Shown here in pieces: positions 8,049-14,193 of a stretch of 26,069 nucleotides of DNA. Origin of the DNA: CAZGVW01 sp964529265. Lineage in GTDB: Bacteria; Planctomycetota; Phycisphaerae; Phycisphaerales; UBA1924. Each line of letters opens with the position of its first letter. The first letter of the stretch is position 1. The translations under genes were made by a program, and so were the position numbers. The notes beneath the pieces are model-generated. The model worked only from the letters and a program-made list of their open reading frames with translations, had not been told where the DNA came from and ran no database searches. The DNA is taken from assembly GCA_964529265.1 (NCBI GenBank), contig CAZGVW010000167.1:1-26069 (forward strand). Reading direction: 5' to 3'.

Positions 8049-8264
8049 ATGTTCGACCCCGGCGCTTTGATCAACGCGAGGCTGGAATCGGGCTTGAGCG
8101 TGCTCATTGCGCGCAAGGCTCTGGATGTGGTTGAGGAGCAGGGCGCCGCGGCGATCAGCCTGCTGGAGGATGCCGCGGAGTTGCAGCGAAGCGCGGCGCG
8201 GGGGGCGATCAGCGCTGTGCCGGGGCCGACGGAGAGCGGTGGGAATCTTGACGCGACGGCGTGA
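8049..8264 (+). CDS. Small YjfB-like protein (putative motility protein family)
   Basis: The 71-residue frame starts at the ATG at 8049, with AAGAGGG just upstream. The core (INARLESGLSVLIARKALD, then EEQGAAAISLLEDAAELQ) is a helix-turn-helix-like pair of amphipathic helices with the V/L-L-x-K-A-x-D and E-x-Q-G-A-A spacing that I associate with the YjfB putative motility family: short proteins of unknown mechanism linked to the flagellar regulon in Bacillus. No flagellar gene lies in the window. The gene is isolated, flanked on both sides by the palindromic repeat. The match is from memory on a short protein, so the family call is moderate; that it is a real gene is supported by its start site and non-random composition. 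Confidence 0.6.
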   Translation: MFDPGALINARLESGLSVLIARKALDVVEEQGAAAISLLEDAAELQRSAARGAISAVPGPTESGGNLDATA

Positions 8265-8306
8265 GGTTCCCGACGACGTGGCGGTTTGAGCGCCTCCGAG
8301 ACTCCA

Positions 8307-8342
8307 CGTGGTGCAGCCCAAAGCCGCTGCACCACGGCACCC
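8307..8342 (+). repeat. Palindromic intergenic repeat, copy C (perfect 11-bp stem)
   Basis: Arms CGTGGTGCAGC (8307-8317) and GCTGCACCACG (8326-8336) pair perfectly around an 8-base loop and are followed by GCACCCCC. It lies 42 bases after the YjfB-like stop. Orientation, judged by the tail, is the same as copies A, B and D. Confidence 0.8.
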
Positions 8343-8362
8343 CCCGCCAAAGAGCGCGGCAT

Positions 8363-8407
8363 CGTGGCGCACCGCTCGGTCACAAGTGCCGTTGCACCAC
8401 GGCGCCC
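8363..8407 (+). repeat. Palindromic intergenic repeat, copy D (degenerate)
   Basis: The right arm TGCACCACG (8393-8401) and its tail GCGCCCCCC match the other copies. The left arm CGTGGCGCA (8363-8371) pairs with one mismatch, but the loop is expanded to 21 bases. It sits 26 bases after copy C, between the YjfB-like gene and the convergent SDR gene. Confidence 0.55.
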
Positions 8408-8452
8408 CCCTTTACGACGTGAGCAACGGCGCCAAGCGGCGCCAGAGCGAAC

Positions 8453-9198
8453 TCAGGGCTCCTGCCAGGTGGGGCGGACCATCACTTCGTTGACGCTGAC
8501 GTTGGGGGGCGACTCCATCGCGTAGATGATGGCGGCGGCGATGTCTTCGGGGCGGAGGGGCGGCTGCTCGCGCATGCGGGTGAGGACGCGCTCGCGGATG
8601 GCGGCATCGGGGATGTGGGTCTGGATTTCGGTGGCGACGAGGCCGGGCGCGATGATGGTGACGCGGATGTTCTTCGAGGCGAGTTCCTGGCGCATGCCTT
8701 CGGAGATGGCGTGCACGGCGAACTTGGTGCCGCAGTAGACGGCGCCGGCGGGGAAGAGGCGGCGGCCGGCGATGGATGAGACGTTGATGATGTGGCCCGA
8801 GCCGCGCTTGAGCATGGCGGGGAGCACCGCGGCGACGCCATAGAGCACGCCCTTGATGTTCACATCGATCATCTGGTCCAGTCGTCCACGCGGCGGTCCT
8901 CGATCATGGAGAGAGGCATGACGCCGGCGTTGTTGATGAGCGTCTGAACGTGGCCGAGGCGCTGGTTGGTGGTCTCGACGAGGCGCTCCACGTCTTCGCG
9001 CTGCGTGACGTCGCAGGCGACGGCGAGGGCCTTGCCGCCATCCTTCTTGATGCGGGCGACGAGGTCCTCGAGTTTGGAGGCTCGGCGCGCGGCGAGGGCG
9101 ACGTGGGCGCCGCGTTTGGCGAGTTCGATCGCGGTGGCGGCGCCGATGCCGCTGCTGGCGCCGGTGATGACGGCGACGTGACCGGTGAGCGTGGTCAT
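8453..9198 (-). pseudogene. SDR-family NAD(P)-dependent oxidoreductase with a one-base frameshift
   Basis: Two overlapping minus-strand frames together make one classical short-chain dehydrogenase of about 249 residues. The first, from the ATG at 9198 (AAGGAG seven bases upstream), gives the cofactor motif TGASSGIG (12-19), a DVTQ acid pocket and NNAG, then stops just after RRVDDW at about 8869. The second resumes at DQMIDVNIKGVLYG near 8880 and carries the catalytic S (INVSSIAG) and YCGTK (YxxxK), ending at 8453. Restoring one G at about 8878-8880 (TGGACC to TGGGACC on the minus strand) joins them exactly. Nothing else is decayed, so this is either a very recent inactivation or an assembly or sequencing error in a short G run. 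The substrate cannot be told. The gene lies 52 bases downstream of a methyltransferase gene, probably as one transcript. Confidence 0.85.
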
Positions 9199-9250
9199 GG
9201 ATCACTCCTTCGGGGCTTGATTCGGGGCTTGATCGGAGCGGCCGGTTTGA

Positions 9251-9967
9251 TCAGGCCGGGGCATCGGCGGTGACGACGCACCAGTTGAGGTGGCGCCACA
9301 CGCAGTCGATGGAGGCGGGGTCGAAGCCTGCGGTTTCGAGCATGCGGACGTGCGTGGGAAGGGGCGTGTAGTGATCGTGCTTCTCGGCGTGCTCGAGGAG
9401 CCCGGCGATTTCCTCTTCAGTGCACTGGTTCGGCGCCCGGCAGTGCTCGAGCCAGCGGCGCCAGATGAGATCGTGGGTCGCGGGTGTGGCGCCGGCCATC
9501 TGATCGGAGAAGCGGAGCGCGCCGCCGGGGGCGATCCAGCGGCGGATGTTGGTGAAGAGCGCCGCCTTGTCCACGACGTGGTGGAGGCTGATGCAGGAGG
9601 CCACGAGATCGAATGCGCCGGGGTCGAAGCGCAGTTGCTCGAACGTGGAGCGCATGAAGCGCACGTTGCCGCGTGCATGCACAGGCTCAGCCGCGAGCCT
9701 CGACGCGGTGAGGTCGAGCATCTCCTGAGACGCATCGACGGTGGTGATCGCGGCGCGCGGGAAACGCCGGGCGAGGTGGAGTGTGAGGTTGCCGGTCCCG
9801 CAGCCGAGTTCGAGGATGCGCTCCGCGCGGGCGGGGAGCGTATCGATGAGCCACTGCGTCATCTCGTCGTAGCGAGGGACGGCGCGGTGGATGAGCGAAT
9901 CGTACTCGACGACGATGGCGCTGAAGAACTCCGGCGCGGTGGCGGCGAAGGGCGCGGGCTGGGCCAT
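9251..9967 (-). CDS. Class I SAM-dependent methyltransferase
   Basis: A 238-residue cytosolic protein with a Rossmann-type methyltransferase fold. Motif I is ELGCGTGN at 53-60 (SAM binding). The acidic residue at the end of strand 2 lies in ITTVDASQEMLD at about 74-85. Motif IV is DLVASCISLHHV, followed by a post-motif GGALRFSDQMAG. The HHV after motif IV and the PRYDEM near residue 31 recall the CmoA/UbiE-like class of small-molecule or tRNA-modifying enzymes, but the acceptor cannot be assigned. The ATG at 9967 has GAGGAGG about nine bases upstream. Length is normal and no signal peptide is present. The frameshifted SDR gene follows 52 bases later on the same strand. Confidence 0.85.
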   Translation of the reverse strand: MAQPAPFAATAPEFFSAIVVEYDSLIHRAVPRYDEMTQWLIDTLPARAERILELGCGTGNLTLHLARRFPRAAITTVDASQEMLDLTASRLAAEPVHARGNVRFMRSTFEQLRFDPGAFDLVASCISLHHVVDKAALFTNIRRWIAPGGALRFSDQMAGATPATHDLIWRRWLEHCRAPNQCTEEEIAGLLEHAEKHDHYTPLPTHVRMLETAGFDPASIDCVWRHLNWCVVTADAPA

Positions 9968-10038
9968 GTGGGGACGCCTCCTCGGGGGGAAGCGTAGGCC
10001 GCCGGGTCCCTCGGTCGCATTCCGGGGTCAGGGTCTGC

Positions 10039-11163
10039 TCAGCGCGACGCGGCGGGGCGTTGCAGGAGCGTCCACTGCGCAAACAGATCGTTCTCGACGT
10101 CCATGCCGCCATCGGTCCAGCCAAGCGCCCCGGCCAAAGTCCGGATCCCCGCGTCATCGTTCTGGTCGTAGACAAGCACGGTGAAGCCGGTTTCTTCAAG
10201 CAGCGAGCGCTCGAAGGGGCAGCGGCCATCGGCGTGGGGCAGGTAGGGCTTATCGAGCGGCGCGGGCGCGGGGCAGAGGTTGTAGATGAGGAGGAAGCCG
10301 CCGGGACTGATCGCATCGAAGAGGGCGCGGGCGAACCCGGCGTCATCGACGCCGAGGTTGACCAGCCGCCGCGGATCGACCTCGCGCTCCGGGTGGATGT
10401 AGCCACGTTTGAGGACGTTCTTGGAGAGGATCAGGTCATATCCGTGGCCGACGGAAGCGACGACTTCGCTCTCGGCGGGCCAGCGGCCGTGGTGGAGCGT
10501 GAGCGCGCCGGACTTGGGGACCTCGGCCTCGATGAACGGCAGCGCAGCGCAGGCGGCTTCGGAGAAGGGGATGCGGCCGGTGTCGCCGGGCGCGCTGTAG
10601 AGCGCGACGAGCATGGGATCGACTTCGACGCCGTGGGCATCGGCGCCGAGGCTGGCCATGATGCGGAGGTGGCCGATGCCGCCGTAGCCGAAATCGAGCA
10701 CGCGGAGGCCGGCAAAACGGTCGGGCGCGCCGTCCACGCCTTTGATGCGCGAGAAGAAGAGGTCTACAGCGCGCGAATAGGCCACCGGCGTTCCATACCG
10801 CGTGTTGTAGTAGAAGAACTCATCGGCGGAGACTTCCTCGAAGCCTTCGCGGGCTGGTTCCTCGAGTTGCTCATACTGGGCCGGGGTGAGCCACTCGCCC
10901 TTGGCGCGGTTGCGCCAGAGCGTGCGGGGCTCGATGGTTGGCAGGTCAGCCGCGGCGGCGACGAAGCGTTTCGCCTCGGGGGCGGTGAGCGTGGCGGCGA
11001 CGGGTTCGATGGTGGCGCGGATGAGCTCGACGCCGGGGCGGGGCTCAGGGCGTTCCTCCTGCTGTTGCTGCTGCGCGGGGGAGGAAGCCGCGGCGAGGAG
11101 GATGACGGCGCCCGCGGCAAATTGGCGCAGAACGGCGGCGAATCGCTGGTCGGTGTGCAGCAT
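10039..11163 (-). CDS. Exported protein with a SAM-methyltransferase-like fold
   Basis: The 374-residue frame starts at the ATG at 11163; a longer frame upstream runs antisense through upp and is not coding. Residues 1-31 look like a signal peptide (basic start, FAAGAVILLAAASSPA, then a poly-Gln run). The rest contains a typical motif I region at 155-183 (VLDFGYGGIGHLRIMASLGA, then a strand-2 acid in GVEVDP). A motif IV-like segment (YDLILSKNVLKRGYIHPE) and GGFLLIYNL follow. There is no SAM in the periplasm as far as is known, so an exported methyltransferase is unexpected. It may have lost SAM binding, use another ligand, or be wrongly predicted as exported. No clear ribosome site precedes the ATG. 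It is divergent from upp. I recognise no closer family. Confidence 0.75.
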   Translation of the reverse strand: MLHTDQRFAAVLRQFAAGAVILLAAASSPAQQQQQEERPEPRPGVELIRATIEPVAATLTAPEAKRFVAAAADLPTIEPRTLWRNRAKGEWLTPAQYEQLEEPAREGFEEVSADEFFYYNTRYGTPVAYSRAVDLFFSRIKGVDGAPDRFAGLRVLDFGYGGIGHLRIMASLGADAHGVEVDPMLVALYSAPGDTGRIPFSEAACAALPFIEAEVPKSGALTLHHGRWPAESEVVASVGHGYDLILSKNVLKRGYIHPEREVDPRRLVNLGVDDAGFARALFDAISPGGFLLIYNLCPAPAPLDKPYLPHADGRCPFERSLLEETGFTVLVYDQNDDAGIRTLAGALGWTDGGMDVENDLFAQWTLLQRPAASR

Positions 11164-11280
11164 GGGTTTGAGTATCTCCGGGGGGGGGCCGGAGAGGGGT
11201 ACCGGCGGGGCGGGCGGGGGTGGCGGATGGAGGGGGGGGTGCGGGGCGGGGCTGCGGAGCCGCGAGTACGCTGCCCGGCC
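11164..11280. promoter_or_regulatory. Divergent intergenic region between the exported methyltransferase-like gene and upp
   Basis: These 117 bases, strongly G-rich on the plus strand (runs at 11181-11187 and 11232-11240), separate two divergent genes and must hold both promoters. No -35/-10 or operator could be picked out by eye, and no Shine-Dalgarno precedes upp, which may be translated from a short leader. Confidence 0.3.
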
Positions 11281-11928
11281 ATGGCAGAGGCGCGTTTTGA
11301 GCATCCGAACCTGACGGTGTTCGATCATCCGCTGATTCAGCACAAGTTGTCGTACATCCGCGACGAGGCGACATCGTTTCGCCCGTTTCGGGCGCTTCTG
11401 GCGCAGATTGCGGGGCTGATGGTGTACGAGGCGACGCGGCGGTTCCCGACGGACGCGGTCCGCGTGCGGACGCCGCTCGAAGAGACGGAGGCACGGCGCA
11501 TTTCGGCGCAGATTACGGTGGTTCCGGTGCTGCGGGCGGGGCTCGTGATGGCGGAGGGGATTCTGGACGTGATGCCGGAGGCGCGGGTGGGGCACCTCGG
11601 GATGTATCGCGATGAGAAGACGCTGAAACCGGTGTGGTATCTGAAGCGGCTGCCGAAGAATCTGAAGGCGGGCCCGGTGATTCTCGTGGACCCGATGCTG
11701 GCGACGGGAGGATCGGCGTGCGCGGCGATTTCGCTGCTCAAGAGCGAGGGGGCGGTGGATGTGCGGACGATCTGCCTGGTGGCGGCGCGGCCGGGCGTGG
11801 AGCGGCTGCTGAAGGAGCACCCGGAGGTGACCGTGTATGCCGCGGCGGTGGATCCGCGGCTGAACGAGCACGGGTTCATCGTGCCGGGGCTGGGGGATGC
11901 GGGGGATCGGATGTATGGAACGGGGTGA
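11281..11928 (+). CDS. upp: Uracil phosphoribosyltransferase
   Basis: Upp joins uracil and PRPP to form UMP in pyrimidine salvage in the cytosol. The 215-residue protein has the PRPP-binding loop VILVDPMLATGGSA (133-146), the uracil-contact C-terminus GFIVPGLGDAGDRMYGT, and the family motif TVVPVLRAGLVMAEGILD at about 79-96. The N-terminus (PNLTVFDHPLIQHKLSYIRD) is also standard. Length matches the family. It is monocistronic here, with a strong hairpin just past its stop and a convergent lipoprotein gene beyond. A glyoxylate-like alternative is excluded by these motifs; the call is secure. Confidence 0.97.
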   Translation: MAEARFEHPNLTVFDHPLIQHKLSYIRDEATSFRPFRALLAQIAGLMVYEATRRFPTDAVRVRTPLEETEARRISAQITVVPVLRAGLVMAEGILDVMPEARVGHLGMYRDEKTLKPVWYLKRLPKNLKAGPVILVDPMLATGGSACAAISLLKSEGAVDVRTICLVAARPGVERLLKEHPEVTVYAAAVDPRLNEHGFIVPGLGDAGDRMYGTG

Positions 11929-11951
11929 GCGGCGCGCGAGTGTGTGACGCA

Positions 11952-11997
11952 ACGCCGCCCGGCGTCGAGGCGGGTGGGCCTCAGCGCCGGGCGGCGT
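11952..11997. terminator. Strong GC hairpin between convergent upp and lipoprotein genes
   Basis: Thirteen paired bases, 11952-11964 with 11985-11997 (core CGCCGCCCGGCG/CGCCGGGCGGCG), enclose a 20-base loop 24 bases after the upp stop and 35 bases after the end of the convergent lipoprotein gene. There is no T tract, so it may act as a two-way block or RNA 3'-end protector rather than a classic intrinsic terminator. Confidence 0.55.
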
Positions 11998-12031
11998 CAG
12001 TTGTGAACGTGAGTTGGCGGTGAGCGGGAGG

Positions 12032-12577
12032 TTACTTCTCCGGATTCAGGCCGCCGGGGACGGCGGTCTTGAGTTGCTCAAAGGCGCTGTTGAGCGAGGT
12101 GGTGATCTCGCCGACGGCTTCCTCGACGGAGGTCTTCACGCTCTGCCATGTGTCCGCGCCGGCGCCGGAGAGTGTATCCAGTTGCGCGCGGGCGTCATCG
12201 ATCTTCGTTCGGATGGTGGCGACGGTGTCGTTGAGGCCGGCGGGCGCGTTCTCGCCCAGTTTCTCGACGGCGGACTTCAGTTCGTTCCAGCGCGAGTCCG
12301 CGGCGGAGAGGCTGGAGGTGAGGGTCGTCGCGGCCTGGTCGCGGAGTTGCGTGAACTGCTCATTCGCGGCGCCCGCGGCGTCGCTCGCGGCGTCAGACGC
12401 TGCCTTCCGGGCATCCTCGGCGGCCTGGTTCGCCGTCGAGGGCGTGGTGGAGGGCGCGGTCTGATCGACGGCGCCGGAATCGGCCGGAGTTGAAGACGAA
12501 TCGCCCTCCTTCGAACAGCCGGTGGCGGTCGCGAGCGACAGGCACGCAGCCGCGGCGGCGATGATGCGGATATCCAT
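12032..12577 (-). CDS. Small helical lipoprotein of unknown function
   Basis: 181 residues from the ATG at 12577 (GAGGAG about eight bases upstream; the frame is open further but has no better start). A lipoprotein signal is clear: a hydrophobic run followed by LATATGC with the lipidated Cys at 21. A Ser/Thr/Pro linker to about residue 50 follows, then an Ala-rich, charged, almost wholly alpha-helical body with heptad-like spacing (AAEDARKAASDAASDAAGA, then KSAVEKLGENAPAGL). No enzymatic motif is seen. It resembles periplasmic coiled-coil or apolipophorin-like spacer lipoproteins in style only. It probably sits in the outer or inner membrane facing the periplasm. Isolated: convergent with upp and separated from the next upstream gene by a terminator. 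Confidence 0.8.
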   Translation of the reverse strand: MDIRIIAAAAACLSLATATGCSKEGDSSSTPADSGAVDQTAPSTTPSTANQAAEDARKAASDAASDAAGAANEQFTQLRDQAATTLTSSLSAADSRWNELKSAVEKLGENAPAGLNDTVATIRTKIDDARAQLDTLSGAGADTWQSVKTSVEEAVGEITTSLNSAFEQLKTAVPGGLNPEK

Positions 12578-12611
12578 GAGATGTGCTCCTCTGTGATGGG
12601 CCTCAGTGCAT

Positions 12612-12638
12612 GAGGCGGCCGCGGCCGGAGGCCGCCTC
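12612..12638. other. Perfect 9-bp hairpin upstream of the lipoprotein gene
   Basis: GAGGCGGCC (12612-12620) pairs with GGCCGCCTC (12630-12638) around a 9-base loop, 35 bases upstream of the lipoprotein start. It could lie in the 5' leader and affect translation or be a terminator remnant. The sequence is unrelated to the GTGGTGCAGCC repeat. Confidence 0.4.
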
Positions 12639-12728
12639 CCCACGAGGCCCAATCATAGCCTGAACAGGGGGTGAAAGCGATGACCGGACGTGCGCTTCGT
12701 CGGTTTCGGGCGCATTGAATTCCAAGCG

Positions 12729-12763
12729 AAAAAACGGCGCCCCGGGGAAATGCCGGGGCGCCG
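12729..12763 (-). terminator. Rho-independent terminator of the 12834-13595 SDR gene
   Basis: An 11-bp perfect stem (12735-12745 with 12753-12763, CGGCGCCCCGG/CCGGGGCGCCG) with a 7-base loop. On the minus strand it is followed at once by TTTTTT (plus-strand A run 12729-12734). It begins 71 bases after the SDR stop codon. Confidence 0.85.
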
Positions 12764-12833
12764 GTCGGGGGTCTGGACACTTTGGGAAGGACGGGGGAAG
12801 GGACGGGGAAGGACGGGCGAGCGCCGTTTCGCG

Positions 12834-13595
12834 TCACTGCGCGGTGAAACCGCCATCCATGAAGATGGTCTGGCCGGTGATGTAGGACGCGGCGTCGGAG
12901 GCGAGGAAGACGACGGCGCCGGCGACTTCCTCCGGCGTTCCGACGCGCTTCATGGGCGTGAGGGCGCCGATCTGTGAGGCATCGCCGCCGGCGATCTCGC
13001 TGGCGAAGCGATCGATCATCGGAGTCTGGATGGGGCCGGGGCCGACGGCGTTGACGCGGACGCCGGACTGCGCGAGTTCGAGCGCGGCGGACTTCGTGAG
13101 GCCGATGACGGCGTGCTTGGTGGCGACGTAGAGCGAGGCGTTCGGAAAACCGATGACTCCGGCGATGGAAGCGTTGTTGATGATGACGCCGCGGCCGCGC
13201 TTGAGCATGGCGAGGGCCTGGTGCTTCATGCAGAGGAACACGCCCTTGACGTTGACGTTGAAGAGGTTGTCGTAGTCGGAGGCGTCGGCCTCGTGGAAGG
13301 GCTTCAGCGGCCCTTCGACGCCGGAGTTGTTGAAGGCGACGTCGAGGCGGCCGAACTTCTGGAGCGCAGACTCCACGAGGGCATGGATGTCCTCCTCGCG
13401 CGTGACATCGGCGCGGAGGAAGTGGGCCTTGCCGCCCTCTTTCTGGATGAGTTGCGCGGTCTCGGCGCCGGCCTTCTCGTTGCGGTTGCCGATGACGACG
13501 GCGGCGCCCTCGCGGGCGAGCGCGATGGCCGAGGCGCGGCCGATGCCGGTTCCGCCCCCGGTGACGATGGCGACGCGGTCTTTGAGTTGTGGCAT
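12834..13595 (-). CDS. SDR-family NAD(P)-dependent oxidoreductase
   Basis: A complete 253-residue classical short-chain dehydrogenase. The cofactor motif is TGGGTGIG at 12-19, DVTREED is at about 63-69, and NNSG is at 89-92 in place of the usual NNAG. The catalytic residues are S143, Y156 and K160 (YVATK). PGPIQTPM follows the active site, and the C-terminal SYITGQTIFMDGGFTAQ is typical of FabG-like or glucose-1-dehydrogenase-like members. The substrate cannot be assigned. AAAGGAG lies about 10 bases before the ATG at 13595. It is a single gene with its own terminator and is not closely similar to the broken SDR at 8453-9198 beyond family motifs. Confidence 0.93.
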   Translation of the reverse strand: MPQLKDRVAIVTGGGTGIGRASAIALAREGAAVVIGNRNEKAGAETAQLIQKEGGKAHFLRADVTREEDIHALVESALQKFGRLDVAFNNSGVEGPLKPFHEADASDYDNLFNVNVKGVFLCMKHQALAMLKRGRGVIINNASIAGVIGFPNASLYVATKHAVIGLTKSAALELAQSGVRVNAVGPGPIQTPMIDRFASEIAGGDASQIGALTPMKRVGTPEEVAGAVVFLASDAASYITGQTIFMDGGFTAQ

Positions 13596-13757
13596 GCGAT
13601 GAGTCTCCTTTCCTGGCCGCGGGAGCGATGCTCCATGGCGGCGGGGCGAGGCTATGCGCGCAGCGCGACGAAGGCGAGGGCGCGGGGCGTCAAGATTGAT
13701 CGCTGGAGCGCTGAAAGGCCGCTGTGGAAACGGCTTGCGCTGCGCGGTCGGGCGCTG

Positions 13758-14042
13758 TCAGGCAACGCGGCGGCCGCGGGGGCGCGTCGCGGCGGAGCCG
13801 CCCATCGAGCCGATGTCGGCGAGCACGGCGAGGACGAACACGACGAGGAAGACGCCGCCCAGCGCGCCGTTCTCATTGATGGCGAGTGCGTAGGCGAGCG
13901 TGGTGAAGGGCATGAAGAGGAAGCCGAGGAAGGGGATGATGTCGGTCTGGTAGGCGTCGCCGATGTAGTCGCTGAAGATGACGAGGAGAACGATGGTCAG
14001 CCGCGGGGCGAGGAGAGCGAGGATCGCGACGAGGCAGGGCAT
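13758..14042 (-). CDS. Small integral membrane protein of unknown function
   Basis: 94 residues from the ATG at 14042, chosen because GGAG lies seven bases upstream and the hydrophobic sequence begins there; the frame extends upstream without plausible coding. Three membrane segments are visible, at about 2-22 (LVAILALLAPRLTIVLLVIF), 34-54 (DIIPFLGFLFMPFTTLAYAL) and 60-77 (ALGGVFLVVFVLAVLADI). They are followed by an Arg-rich cytoplasmic tail. A short polar segment (SDYIGDAYQTD) between helices 1 and 2 may be conserved. No catalytic motif and no family that I can name. It lies between the SDR gene and nuoF, each separated by about 150 bases, so an operon with nuoF is possible but not shown. 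Confidence 0.75.
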   Translation of the reverse strand: MPCLVAILALLAPRLTIVLLVIFSDYIGDAYQTDIIPFLGFLFMPFTTLAYALAINENGALGGVFLVVFVLAVLADIGSMGGSAATRPRGRRVA

Positions 14043-14193
14043 GGGAGGGCTCCGTGATGCTGGGAGGTGATGGTAGGCGGAGGGGGGTGAGTGGTAGGCG
14101 GTGGATGGGGAGGCGGCGAATCGCGGGGCGCGGGGCAACCGCGCGCATCCATGATGGTTTGTGCGGATTCCGGGCGTTCAATTTCGGTTCAGG

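Noticed and set aside
10060..11280. Plus-strand extension upstream of upp giving a 622-residue protein
   Set aside because: Upp homology begins exactly at the ATG at 11281; the upstream part is antisense to the exported methyltransferase-like gene.
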